Numbered from the stretch's first letter, positions 43,153-52,474 are shown. The stretch: DNA of 64,000 bases from Pontibacillus yanchengensis (GCF_009856295.1 NZ_WMEU01000001.1:744001-808000), one strand, 5' to 3'. Numbers and translations are program-made. Notes: generated by a model not told the origin, from the letters alone.

Positions 43153-43362
43153 ACAAAAGCGCAAGCGCACGGTTAGCGATGTACAAACTGCTGCCCACAT
43201 GACGTGGGTTCAATGTTGCTGCGTGACGCAGCGTTTTTAATCGAACTCCCTATGAATCGTTTTGAGATAAAGGAAACACGAAGAGCGATAGCGAGTCTAT
43301 GTTGATTTATTCGTAAGAAGGAGCAAGAAGCTTGATCGTCACTGGACACTGAAACTGGATGT
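43153..43362 (+). repeat. Dispersed repeat family D, long copy D7
   Basis: Left end AAAAGCGCAAGCGCACGGTT, then hairpin CCCACATGACGTGGG (43194), linker TTCAATGTTG, hairpin GCTGCGTGACGCAGC (43218), the GATAAAGGAAACACGAAGAG word, and a diverged right end GATCGTCACTGGACACTG. It lies directly after the methyltransferase stop in the same sense. Confidence 0.82.
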
Positions 43363-43414
43363 GGCCTCTATAACTTATTCCCCATCCGACACTTTAATTT
43401 CTTTGTATAATATA

Positions 43415-43450
43415 AAAAAGGAACTTCCTACAAAGGAAAGTTCCTTTTTT
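43415..43450. terminator. Bidirectional terminator
   Basis: AAAAAAGGAACTT with its complement AAGTTCCTTTTTT. It serves the methyltransferase transcript and the convergent small gene. Confidence 0.9.
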
Positions 43451-43459
43451 AATTCTAAT

Positions 43460-43636
43460 TTAATCTTCATATCGATGAAATCCCCAAGGATTTCTTCTTC
43501 TGTCTCTTCTTCTATCTGCTCTTCTTCTGTCATCTCTTCTACGATCATCCTCAATAACATCTACGTTGTCAGCTTCAATAATAACACGGTCAGCTTTAAT
43601 CACAATCTGACGACGTTCTTCTCTTTCATTTGACAT
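43460..43636 (-). CDS. Small Arg/Asp-repeat protein
   Basis: A 58-residue protein. Its N-terminal part has a beta-strand register (QIVIKADRVIIEADNVDVIE) and its C-terminal part is a repeated DDRRRxDRRR tract ending in NPWGFHRYED. The alternating acidic and basic residues suggest an RNA- or protein-binding tail. GGGAGGGG lies 5 nt before ATG 43636. There is no recognised family. Confidence 0.65.
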   Translation of the reverse strand: MSNEREERRQIVIKADRVIIEADNVDVIEDDRRRDDRRRADRRRDRRRNPWGFHRYED

Positions 43637-43751
43637 GCATACCCCTCCCTTCAATCAGTGTATTATTATTCTATTCATAACTGATTAAGGTGTATAGACA
43701 ACATTATTAGATTAAGTAAAAGATAGTTAAGTATCATTATTAGATATTAGA

Positions 43752-43875
43752 AAAATACAAGCACCCGGTTAGCAACTATCCTCAGCGTACATGTCTATGT
43801 TCCTGCACGATGCAGGCCTACTGGACGTAGGTCAAGGAAAACAGGCTAGTCGCTGGACCTGGCCGTGGCCTGTAT
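43752..43875 (+). repeat. Dispersed repeat family D, degenerate copy D8
   Basis: AAGCACCCGGTTAGCAAC at the left, hairpin CCTGCACGATGCAGG (43802) and TAGTCGCTGGACCTGG at the right. It is in plus orientation between two minus-strand genes. Confidence 0.7.
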
Positions 43876-43925
43876 AACTTATTATGTAATGCACAAGCTA
43901 ACACTTTTTATAGTGCGCTATATAA

Positions 43926-43962
43926 CAAAAAAAGATGCGGAACTAAATTTTCCGCACCTTCA
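43926..43962 (-). terminator. Intrinsic terminator
   Basis: On the minus strand GGTGCGGAA pairs with TTCCGCATC and is followed by TTTTTTT. It ends the GGDEF-EAL gene transcript. Confidence 0.9.
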
Positions 43963-43983
43963 AATAACGCTTCGCTCCTTATA

Positions 43984-46920
43984 TTAATGGTTTGCTTGCT
44001 CTATTATCGTCTCAAGCTCTTGTTCGAGATTGGCTTCATATTCTAAGAAAGCCTCCATACTCATTGGCTTGGCAAAAAGAAATCCTTGAACACTGTCGCA
44101 GCCTCCCTTAATCAAGGTGTACAGTTGCTCATGTTCTTCTATCCCCTCAGCTACTACGCTCATTTGTAAACTATGGGCCACATCTATAATAGATTGAACG
44201 ACAGAACGACCATATTGGGTATGCAACTCATTAATAAATGAACGATCTATTTTTAAAACATCAATTGGTAAGTCTTTTAAATAACTAAGGGATGAATATC
44301 CAGTTCCGAAATCATCTAATGAAACTCGAATCCCCATATTACGAATAATCTTTAACTTACTAATAACAAGTTCGGCTTGCTCTAATGCCTTACTTTCTGT
44401 AACTTCCACCTCTAACTGGGATGGAGTAATATGGTAAGAATGAATGCTTTCTTGTAATTTTTCTAGTACATGTTCATTTAATAATTGTTTAATGGATATA
44501 TTTATAGAGAGAGTCCTAGTTTCTTGGTTCGTACCCTTCCAACTAGCTAGTAACTTACAAGCCTCCTCTATCACCCATTCACCAATCGGGATAATAAGAC
44601 CAGTTTCCTCCGCAATAGGAATAAATTCTCCTGGAGAAACCTCACCTAACTCATCATGCCTCCACCGAATTAATGCTTCTACCCCCTCAACCTTATTTTC
44701 TTGAATATTTATTTTAGGCTGATAGTGTAAAAAAAGTTCTTGTTTTTCTAGAGCAAACCTTAGTTCCTTCTCCAGAATGACTCTTCGTTGGTTTTGCATA
44801 AGATAAGAACAATCAAAAACCTCTACACGATTTTTTCCTAACTCTTTTGCTTTATACATTGAAATATCAGCATACTTTATCAACTCATTGATATCTTGAC
44901 TATCCTCAGGGTACACACTAACACCTAAGCTGGTTGTTATCGTAAGTTGTTGATTATTAATCATGTAGAAATCACTTATTTTGTCTACAATTGAACTGGC
45001 AATGTCAAAGGCCTGTTCCTTATTAACCTTGGATAGTAGAATGATAAATTCATCCCCACCCTGTCTTCCAATAAGAGAATCCTCTGGGCACACTTGTTTC
45101 AAGCGATTAGATACTTGGATGAGTAACTCATCACCTTTATCATGACCAAATGTATCATTAATCAATTTAAATCGATCCAAATCCAAAAATAAGATAGCTC
45201 CAAATACATTCTGATCTAATTCTTTTTTCAGCCTCTCTGCTAACAAATCACGGTTTGCTAGACCGGTCAATTTGTCGTGGTATGCCATGTAATTAAGCTT
45301 TTCCTGTGTTATATAAACATGGTTAAAAGAAGCAGCTAATTCTTCGCTCATTTTCTGTAAATTCCGAGATAGTACATCCAATTCTTGAAATTGACTGACA
45401 GGAAAACCCACTTCAATCTTATTTCGATTTACAATACGTCGTTGAACTTCCGTTGCGATATCCCCTAAATACCTAATTGGCTTAAATAGATTATGAGACA
45501 ATAGATAACTAAACATAATAATAATATAGGTGATAATCACGGAAAGAAGAAAAATCTTTACATAGACGTTGTATAAATCTTGTTGATAGGAACGAACAGG
45601 TGCATCAACGATAATCGTCCACGGTACAGCTTCTAATTTTACCTCGCTTCTGTAAAATGATTGCTTCCACCTGTTCATTGCGGCCATATTTTCTTGGTCA
45701 GGTTTATATAGACTGATTGTTTCCTCCTCTTTTTGTTCAACTGCGTTGGCTGGTTCATTAAACTTTGATAATACTTTCCTTTCTGAGCTTGTTGACGCAA
45801 TTAAGTGTTGATTTTTATCTATTAATGATAATTGGAAATGCTTATCTTGCTGTTCGTTTTTTAACAAACGATTTACATATTCGAGATTTAACGCCCCAGT
45901 CACATGTCCTTGAAATCTCCCCTTATTATGTATTGGGTAGTTAATTGTTACAGTAGGCGTAGTTATGCCACCTCTACCTACAAATACTTCTGATACCACA
46001 ATATCATTCGTTTCTTTCAATTGTTTAAAGTATTCTCTATCCGAAAAGTTTAATAAAAGAGTAGAATCATCTTGTTTATTTTTTGGGGGGTAAAACCCAA
46101 AAACCTCACTATTTTCATCAGCTACATAAACATTGTGAAAATTAGGGAAAGATTCAACCGTTTGTTTCAGGTTTTGTTGGAGCTGCTCTGTTGGGGAAAG
46201 TTTTTGAACAGAATCATTTAAAGCTAATGCTTTGATGGGATTAAGATGATAATCTATGAAAGTCTCCAAGGAAATTTTAACATTTTTTCGAGCCTCACTG
46301 AGATTTTCTTTAATTTCATCTTCTGTTTTTTCAAATTCTCTTTGCCCTTGGTTTGTCACCAATATAATAATAGGAATTAAAAATAAAGAAAGAACAGAAT
46401 AGAACAGAACATTTTCCAGTAATATCTTAGAATTATTCCTCGTTACCCACCTTTTGAAGGGTGTAATATCCACTAAAATAGATGCCAATAAAGTATTAAA
46501 AACCCCATTTAACATTAGCTTTAACGTCACCAAAATAGTTGCAATCCAACTCATATCTAGCACAAAATGATACAAACATAAAGTGACCCATGCTCCAATC
46601 AAAAGCCAATAGGCACCATCAAGCAAGACAATATTTTTGTAATTCCTTTTCTCATAAAGGAATCCTAAAAAAAATGCTTCAACTGTGAAGATTATTACCG
46701 CATATGGATGCCCCCATAGGATAATCGTATAAAGACTCGAGATAAATCCTGCTAACAAACCATATTTCCACCCATATACACAAATCACAATTACTGTAAC
46801 AATCGATCCGAATAAAAAGTCTACCCCTAGGAACAGGGAGACATGGAAACTACTTAATATATATCCCAATACAATAAAGAGCAGCGGTAGTGTCTTTTGA
46901 ATCATAGCTTGTTTTCCCAT
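43984..46920 (-). CDS. Membrane GGDEF-EAL protein (c-di-GMP synthase/phosphodiesterase)
   Basis: A 978-residue bifunctional cyclic-di-GMP protein. Residues about 10-150 form five to six helices, residues 170-190 and 453-475 flank an extracellular Cache-type sensor (about 190-450), and a linker leads to GGDEF (621-625 in RQGGDEFIILL). EAL follows with EALIRW at 748-750, DDFGTGYSSL at 869 and QGFLFAKPM. Both active sites look intact. The inhibitory RxxD site upstream of GGDEF is CPED, so product inhibition may be absent. ATG 46920 has AGGAGGG upstream. It is divergent from the HD-GYP gene with 222 bases between starts. Confidence 0.93.
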   Translation of the reverse strand: MGKQAMIQKTLPLLFIVLGYILSSFHVSLFLGVDFLFGSIVTVIVICVYGWKYGLLAGFISSLYTIILWGHPYAVIIFTVEAFFLGFLYEKRNYKNIVLLDGAYWLLIGAWVTLCLYHFVLDMSWIATILVTLKLMLNGVFNTLLASILVDITPFKRWVTRNNSKILLENVLFYSVLSLFLIPIIILVTNQGQREFEKTEDEIKENLSEARKNVKISLETFIDYHLNPIKALALNDSVQKLSPTEQLQQNLKQTVESFPNFHNVYVADENSEVFGFYPPKNKQDDSTLLLNFSDREYFKQLKETNDIVVSEVFVGRGGITTPTVTINYPIHNKGRFQGHVTGALNLEYVNRLLKNEQQDKHFQLSLIDKNQHLIASTSSERKVLSKFNEPANAVEQKEEETISLYKPDQENMAAMNRWKQSFYRSEVKLEAVPWTIIVDAPVRSYQQDLYNVYVKIFLLSVIITYIIIMFSYLLSHNLFKPIRYLGDIATEVQRRIVNRNKIEVGFPVSQFQELDVLSRNLQKMSEELAASFNHVYITQEKLNYMAYHDKLTGLANRDLLAERLKKELDQNVFGAILFLDLDRFKLINDTFGHDKGDELLIQVSNRLKQVCPEDSLIGRQGGDEFIILLSKVNKEQAFDIASSIVDKISDFYMINNQQLTITTSLGVSVYPEDSQDINELIKYADISMYKAKELGKNRVEVFDCSYLMQNQRRVILEKELRFALEKQELFLHYQPKINIQENKVEGVEALIRWRHDELGEVSPGEFIPIAEETGLIIPIGEWVIEEACKLLASWKGTNQETRTLSINISIKQLLNEHVLEKLQESIHSYHITPSQLEVEVTESKALEQAELVISKLKIIRNMGIRVSLDDFGTGYSSLSYLKDLPIDVLKIDRSFINELHTQYGRSVVQSIIDVAHSLQMSVVAEGIEEHEQLYTLIKGGCDSVQGFLFAKPMSMEAFLEYEANLEQELETIIEQANH

Positions 46921-47142
46921 ATAACCCTCCTACACATGACGCAAAAGTCCTAGTTCTTTGTAATTGCAATCACCTACTATTCTTAATGATTATTAGACAG
47001 CATAACAAAACTTATCATATTTAACATTCTTTGACTCTCCTATGTGTCATTTAGACACATTCACCTACATTAATTGCTGGTTATAGTAGAATTGTTTTAG
47101 GATAATATACGAATATAAATTCCATATAGCAGGAGTGGAGAT

Positions 47143-48903
47143 ATGGCCGTTTCTTTACCGATTAATCAAATCAAACCTTACGACAAACTAGAGGAACCAG
47201 TCTATCAAAATCATACACTGGTGTTGCCAAAAGGAACGATATTAACCTCCCATCATATTGAAAAGTTACGAAACTGGAATATTCGGGAAGTAGTTATAGA
47301 AGAAGATGAAGAATCAAGATCTCTGTCTTCGGAGGGAGAACATTTATCACGGGAAAGGGTACATAATGAACAAGTTCATACAGAGGAAGTAAGCTTTTTA
47401 CAACATATCTTTCATCAGGAACTAAATAAAATTGTAAATGAGAGAAGATATGGAGAATTACTTAAGTCTGATTATACCCTTAAGGAAGTCAGAGATTTAT
47501 TTATTCAATTGTTACAAGAACCAACAACGAAACAACTGTTAATGAAGCTTTACTGCTATGATGAATATAGTTTCACACATTCAGTTGATGTATTTATATT
47601 AGGATATGTATTAGGGAAAAAAGTACAAATCACCGAGTTAAAACGATTCACAAAAGCTTGTATCCTACACGATATAGGAAAAGTAAAAATATCCTTACAT
47701 ATCCTTCAAAAAAGCACAAAACTCACACACCATGAATACGAAATCATTCAAAACCATACCATCAAAGGCGAACAACTAATGAAAGACTATGAATACAATC
47801 AACTCATAGTAGACTTAGCTCGCTTCCATCATGAAAGAGTAAACGGTACAGGTTATCCAGATCAACTAAGCAGAGAGAAAACTCCCATGTCAAAAGAATT
47901 ACAGATGTTGATGATCATTGATGTGTATTCTGCGCTCACACTAGATAGGTCGTACCGTAATGCATTTTCAGCTTCTAAAGCACTAGCGATTATGTTAAAT
48001 GAAAGGCAGAATTACGATGAAGTAATGTTATACCATTTCATTAACACACTTAAGGTGTACCCTAAGAAATCTCTTGTTCGGTTAAATACGGGTGAATTGG
48101 CCCATGTCATGGACGTACCAAAAGAACTACCCACTTTATGTATTATTAAAAAGACTAAAGATGAAACCGAATTCATGTTACCTGTTGATAAATCCATTTA
48201 TATTAGCCACCTCGTAGCATGGAAAGATGATGATCGTTCACAGAAGAAAATAGAGTGGGAATACTTTTTAAATAGTATTCTTTATGAAGATGAATCTCAG
48301 GCTTTATATCATTTTAATCTTTTAGAAGATGGCTACCGAATCGAAAAAATTTACACCAATATATTCGAGCCAGCTTTACATGAAATTCATAGGCTTAAAG
48401 ATGAAAAACAAATAAATAAAGCAGAATTGCACATTGGCATGTCAACACTATTAAAGGTCATGAACTACAAGCGTTATGAGTATTCTAAAGATCAGCTAAA
48501 TTTCAAAGGAACCGTATTGGTAATTGGAGTTGGAAACAATGAGGTCATGATGAAAATTCACATTCTTACTGATTTATTGTCATCAACCGGATTTCGAGTG
48601 TTTAATATGGAGACACAAGATTTACAATCTTCGCTCCCGAAGGAAGAACTCATACAATATATAAAAGAACAGGAAATCTCTCACGTAGCCCTTACAGCTA
48701 CAAGGCAAACCTGTCACGCTACATTAAAAACCGTAAAAAGATTAAAAGAAAAGATTCCCAATACAACAGTAGCTTTCATAGAACATACTTCTCATGAAAG
48801 AGACGAGAACCATCTTCCTCATTTCGATTTTCATACTACGGATTTACAAACATATATACATTTTATCCTGAGTTACAAACAGAATAGTGGAAAAGAAAAA
48901 TGA
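47143..48903 (+). CDS. HD-GYP phosphodiesterase fused to a cobalamin-binding-like domain
   Basis: A 586-residue protein. Residues 140-300 are an HD-GYP c-di-GMP phosphodiesterase: H146, the H176-D177 pair in LHDIGKVK, H205, and HHERVNGTGYP at 229-239, in which the usual Asp before G is Asn. Residues about 370-450 match the helical cap of B12-binding proteins (YTNIFEPALHEIHRLKDEKQ). Residues about 462-560 form a Rossmann-like domain resembling the cobalamin-binding fold (TVLVIGVGNNEVMMKIH, VALTATRQTCHATLKTVKRL), but the cobalt-ligating His is replaced by Val. It may sense something other than cobalamin. Confidence 0.82.
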   Translation: MAVSLPINQIKPYDKLEEPVYQNHTLVLPKGTILTSHHIEKLRNWNIREVVIEEDEESRSLSSEGEHLSRERVHNEQVHTEEVSFLQHIFHQELNKIVNERRYGELLKSDYTLKEVRDLFIQLLQEPTTKQLLMKLYCYDEYSFTHSVDVFILGYVLGKKVQITELKRFTKACILHDIGKVKISLHILQKSTKLTHHEYEIIQNHTIKGEQLMKDYEYNQLIVDLARFHHERVNGTGYPDQLSREKTPMSKELQMLMIIDVYSALTLDRSYRNAFSASKALAIMLNERQNYDEVMLYHFINTLKVYPKKSLVRLNTGELAHVMDVPKELPTLCIIKKTKDETEFMLPVDKSIYISHLVAWKDDDRSQKKIEWEYFLNSILYEDESQALYHFNLLEDGYRIEKIYTNIFEPALHEIHRLKDEKQINKAELHIGMSTLLKVMNYKRYEYSKDQLNFKGTVLVIGVGNNEVMMKIHILTDLLSSTGFRVFNMETQDLQSSLPKEELIQYIKEQEISHVALTATRQTCHATLKTVKRLKEKIPNTTVAFIEHTSHERDENHLPHFDFHTTDLQTYIHFILSYKQNSGKEK

Positions 48904-49007
48904 TAAACATTATAGTATATCAATCTATATATTTATAGTAAATATTCCCATAGCAATTTGATTGATTTTTCTTCAAGGTAATATTACACTAATCATAAAA
49001 ATGGTAG

Positions 49008-49583
49008 GTGAGGGCACTGGAGAGACAATGGTTAAAAGACATAAGAGAAACCAAGCACATGACACAGAAAGACGTAGCAAACCAATGTTTTATCGATCGA
49101 TCCTACTATACTCAAATTGAAACAGGAAATCGAAACCCAAGTAGATATGTAGCCATTAATATTGCCAAAGTCTTAAACTTCGATCCCTCTGTATTTTTCA
49201 CAGAAGAGCTAAGCAGCCCCTTTCAGCTTGCTCTACAAAACGTCCCAATTGTTATTGCTCATTGTGATTTAGAATTGAAATATACGTGGGTTTTTAATCC
49301 ACATGATGATTTTATAGACAATGATACAATAGGAAAAAAAGATAAAGATTTGGCCAATAATGAAGGCATTGATAAGTTAACAGTACTGAAACAACGAGTG
49401 ATTAATTCAGGAATAAGTGGACAATGTATTATAAGGTTCCCTTTATCTAACGGGTGGACCAATTACTTGGTATTCGCCTCCCCACTTGTTGATTCATTGG
49501 GACATGTTACTGGTGTTGCTACATCATCTATCAATCTATCAAATTTAGAACCTTTAGGTGTTAATGTAAAAGAACAAGCTTAG
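49008..49583 (+). CDS. XRE-type HTH regulator with PAS-like domain
   Basis: A 191-residue protein. The N-terminal helix-turn-helix (HMTQKDVANQCFIDRSYYTQIETG, about residues 18-40) is of the Cro/C1 class. The C-terminal part, about residues 80-180, resembles a PAS sensor, with YTWVFNPHDDFIDNDTIGKKDKDL and WTNYLVFASPLVDSLGHVTGVATS. The start codon is unclear: GTG 49008 is used by default, and no strong ribosome site sits upstream. It may regulate the c-di-GMP genes beside it; this is inference. Confidence 0.75.
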   Translation: MRALERQWLKDIRETKHMTQKDVANQCFIDRSYYTQIETGNRNPSRYVAINIAKVLNFDPSVFFTEELSSPFQLALQNVPIVIAHCDLELKYTWVFNPHDDFIDNDTIGKKDKDLANNEGIDKLTVLKQRVINSGISGQCIIRFPLSNGWTNYLVFASPLVDSLGHVTGVATSSINLSNLEPLGVNVKEQA

Positions 49584-49592
49584 ATTAATAGC

Positions 49593-49622
49593 ATCCCCCT
49601 CCTATATTTTCAGAGGGGGGAT
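49593..49622. terminator. Bidirectional terminator
   Basis: ATCCCCCTC pairs with GAGGGGGGAT between convergent genes. T runs are weak. Confidence 0.75.
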
Positions 49623-49625
49623 AGT

Positions 49626-49943
49626 TTATTTGTAGTCCTGAACCATACGAACCAACATATGCGCTAAAACGTGCTGTTCATCCTCAGTTCCATTTTCCCA
49701 TAACTCTTGCAATAACTTTTCCTCACGGTTTTTTGGCTCTTCATTATTTGATAGATAATTAGCCACTTTTTCCGCACTTTGTGCTAACGCCTCTTCACTC
49801 ATTCCAACTTTCTCAGCCATACTCACTTTATTTCCGAGGTAGCTGGCAAAGTGATTAAAATTCTCTAAAATCTCCTCTTTCTTTTCATGACTCATATCTG
49901 CCGCTTTTTGTTCCATTTTACTTAAATTATTTTGTTCGCTCAT
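49626..49943 (-). CDS. DUF3243 protein (YmfJ family)
   Basis: A 105-residue soluble helical protein of the DUF3243 group. The body YLGNKVSMAEKVGMSEEALAQSAEKVANYL and the end NREEKLLQELWENG..HMLVRMVQDYK are characteristic. The function is unknown. The gene has GGGAGG 8 nt before ATG 49943. The N-terminal 30 residues are charged and probably flexible. Confidence 0.85.
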   Translation of the reverse strand: MSEQNNLSKMEQKAADMSHEKKEEILENFNHFASYLGNKVSMAEKVGMSEEALAQSAEKVANYLSNNEEPKNREEKLLQELWENGTEDEQHVLAHMLVRMVQDYK

Positions 49944-50158
49944 TACGATAGCCTCCCTTTAACTATTCTTTTAATATAATTTCCTCCCAGCTAAAATGTT
50001 AAACATAACCAATAAAGAAACTATATGGTAACCCCCCCTACCTATTTAATTTGTTATAAAATAAAGGATACTTTTATGAATTAGAGAATTATACATATAT
50101 GCTCCAAGAGGATAAATAATTGAATCCTATAGAATTCTATAATGAGGGGGGAGATAAA

Positions 50159-50871
50159 GTGACACAACTAAGTGAAAAAATCATAAATGGGCTAAGTATC
50201 GGAGTCTTAACAATTGATACACATTACCTTGTGGCGTCCATTAATGATGTAGGAACACAATAACTACAAATTAATAAAGAAGACACATTAGGAAGCAATG
50301 TATATGACCTCTTCCCAGAAGCTCCATCTGAAGTTAGAAATATAGAGAGAACGATTGAAACAGGAAAAGAATTTAAAATTGATGTAATGCGTTATAAGTG
50401 GGATGATTATGATTTATATCTTTCCGTTCAAACACACCTCTTAAAAGATGAAGACGATGTTATCGAAGCAATGGTTGAATTTACTGGTGTAACCCAACTT
50501 TATGAGAAGCAACTGAGGTTGATTAATAGAATGGAAGATATGGCCGTTAATGTCATTCCATTAATCAGAAGGAGTAGCTTAGCTTCCCCATCAACCTATT
50601 ATAGATGAAGTTGAATTTCGATATATATTAGATAAAGGTATCGCGAATGTCATACATGAGAGCAAACTACTTGATTATCGACTTTTCTACTATTAGTACA
50701 GTTGATAGTGAATTTATTGATAAGGTAACTTATTCTTATAGGGACGAATGTTTCCATAACAGGAATTAAACCGAATGTTGCTCGTTCATGATTCATTCAG
50801 TAGACCCTTCCCTTGAGGTAGAATTTCATTTAAATCTTCAGTCTGTCCAAAGAAAGATTGCCTCGCATTAA
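50159..50871 (+). pseudogene. Broken PAS-STAS (RsbR-like) stress protein gene
   Basis: The frame starts at GTG with GGGGGGAG upstream and reads a PAS domain (INGLSIGVLTIDTHYLVASI, LGSNVYDLFPEAPSEV, LLKDEDDVIEAMVEFTGVTQ). It has a TAA at about codon 35, then a frameshift near 50580. In the shifted frames a STAS domain follows: IIDEVEFRYILDKGIANVI, LDYRLFYY and STVDSEF, then SVDPSLEVEFHLNLQSVQRK to TAA 50869. PAS-STAS proteins are components of stressosomes that control SigmaB. At least one nonsense and two frame changes are present, so it is inactive. Confidence 0.75.
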
Positions 50872-52238
50872 GGAGAATGTAAGACTTTGTCAACTATATG
50901 GGTAACCCTTTCCTTTTTACTAAAGTACCACGTATGCCAGCCAGGAGTTTCCTCGGAAATAACGATTGGTTTTGGTTGCCCTAGAAATCTATAACTTGAG
51001 CTTTTATAAGGAATGACACCATCATGCTTAGAATCCTGAAATATTTGCGATTTATGTAAAAAGTGGCGATAGCTTTTCATAAAAAAAGAATCTCCATCCC
51101 CTGTTTCTGGGATGCAGTAGCCTATTAGGAACACTTGACCGGTAATGTGAAATGTTGTTTGATTCAGATGCCTAATAAATAGCGAATGAGGTGACATATC
51201 CGCTAATACAGGTGAACTACTTTGAAGCAAAGCTGCTTCTCCTAAAAACGCTTCATAAATGGGGAATGCTTCTTCTCCATATTGAATCAAGTCTCGGACT
51301 ATATGAAATAAAAGTTCAGCCACATTCCATCCTTCTTCTGAAAACAATTGATTGCCATATTGAGCAAGAGGTGTCCCTAAATTAGGAACTCCAGCAAGTA
51401 CAACATTGTGAATACAAAAGCAGACTCGAATTCCTTCATGATTTATCATACTTCTTGTCAACAACCCCCCTAAGCTATGAGCATAAATATCAACCTGATG
51501 CCCTTCTTGAAGAAGATCGGTTTCACACAGTACTTCATAAAGTTTCTTACCATGCTGAACAATAGAGGCATGAGTGGTCGCGTAGGAGTAACCAATTACT
51601 TTATCATAATGGTTCCGTTCTAAAATTTCTTTTTTTAATGCTTCAAAGTTCCGTTCTGATGCTGATAAGAACCCATGTACTATAATGGCTATCTTAACAT
51701 CAGAAGATAGATTTATGGGTTGATCTAACAATAATTCACTCTCTCTTATTCCCCCATTTTCTAATTCCACTTCGTATAATCGAGGTATGGAAGGATTAAA
51801 ATGATTCAGAAATGCTTTAACTTTCTGAATGAGTACAAGTACACGATGATGTGTATTTACTTCTTTTTGTATGGTAGCTACTTTCTCATCTATAGACGGA
51901 GACTGTTGGGGATAGGAAGATGCATTAAGATAAACAACTTCATACTCATGTAAGTTAGAAAGACTTAAACAATAGATAGCTTCTGTGTCAATTGGTATTT
52001 CAACTTTAATATCAGTGAATGGATGTAGTTCCCTTGCTTGCATCATTGATGTTACTAACTCATCTTCAGATACTACAATAAAAGGAAATTGTTTCATTAA
52101 GAAGTCAATACCATCTATTAAATCATCCATTTTCATTGAAAAGTCCGTAGCCATTATAAAACTTCGATCTTTGCTATCTCTTACTTTCTCAAAATCATTC
52201 TGTACATTAGAATAACGGATATATAAATCGTACTTCAT
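50868..52238 (-). CDS. Alpha/beta hydrolase (lipase-like) with N-terminal extension
   Basis: A 456-residue protein. The C-terminal 290 residues are an alpha/beta hydrolase: HGFLSASERN oxyanion loop, nucleophile elbow AHSLGGLLT with the serine near residue 255, and HTWYF or HLNQ near the end as possible histidine. The first 160 residues are of unknown fold. It resembles PGAP1-like or triacylglycerol lipase groups. No signal peptide is present, so it is intracellular. ATG 52238 has GGAGG upstream. Its stop codon overlaps the end of the STAS pseudogene by four bases. Confidence 0.78.
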   Translation of the reverse strand: MKYDLYIRYSNVQNDFEKVRDSKDRSFIMATDFSMKMDDLIDGIDFLMKQFPFIVVSEDELVTSMMQARELHPFTDIKVEIPIDTEAIYCLSLSNLHEYEVVYLNASSYPQQSPSIDEKVATIQKEVNTHHRVLVLIQKVKAFLNHFNPSIPRLYEVELENGGIRESELLLDQPINLSSDVKIAIIVHGFLSASERNFEALKKEILERNHYDKVIGYSYATTHASIVQHGKKLYEVLCETDLLQEGHQVDIYAHSLGGLLTRSMINHEGIRVCFCIHNVVLAGVPNLGTPLAQYGNQLFSEEGWNVAELLFHIVRDLIQYGEEAFPIYEAFLGEAALLQSSSPVLADMSPHSLFIRHLNQTTFHITGQVFLIGYCIPETGDGDSFFMKSYRHFLHKSQIFQDSKHDGVIPYKSSSYRFLGQPKPIVISEETPGWHTWYFSKKERVTHIVDKVLHSP

Positions 52239-52474
52239 TTAGATTCCACCTCCCTATATTGTATTTACATAAAAAAGTCCATTTTCCTTCTTTTCCTTCC
52301 ATAATGTAGAAGACATGGCTAAAAGATTATTATTGAAGAAAGAGTGGCAAATACTTAAGAAGAGTTAAGATTAGGTGAATTAAAAATTCATTCTAATGAA
52401 GGTAACAGAACCATTCCTCTCATTCCTAAATAAAAAATTGTAATACAAACAACGCAACAATAGCACATCAGATA
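52239..52474. other. Gene-free region upstream of the SDR gene
   Basis: No gene is present in this AT-rich stretch. A SigmaB-like promoter lies just downstream of it at 52475. Confidence 0.5.
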
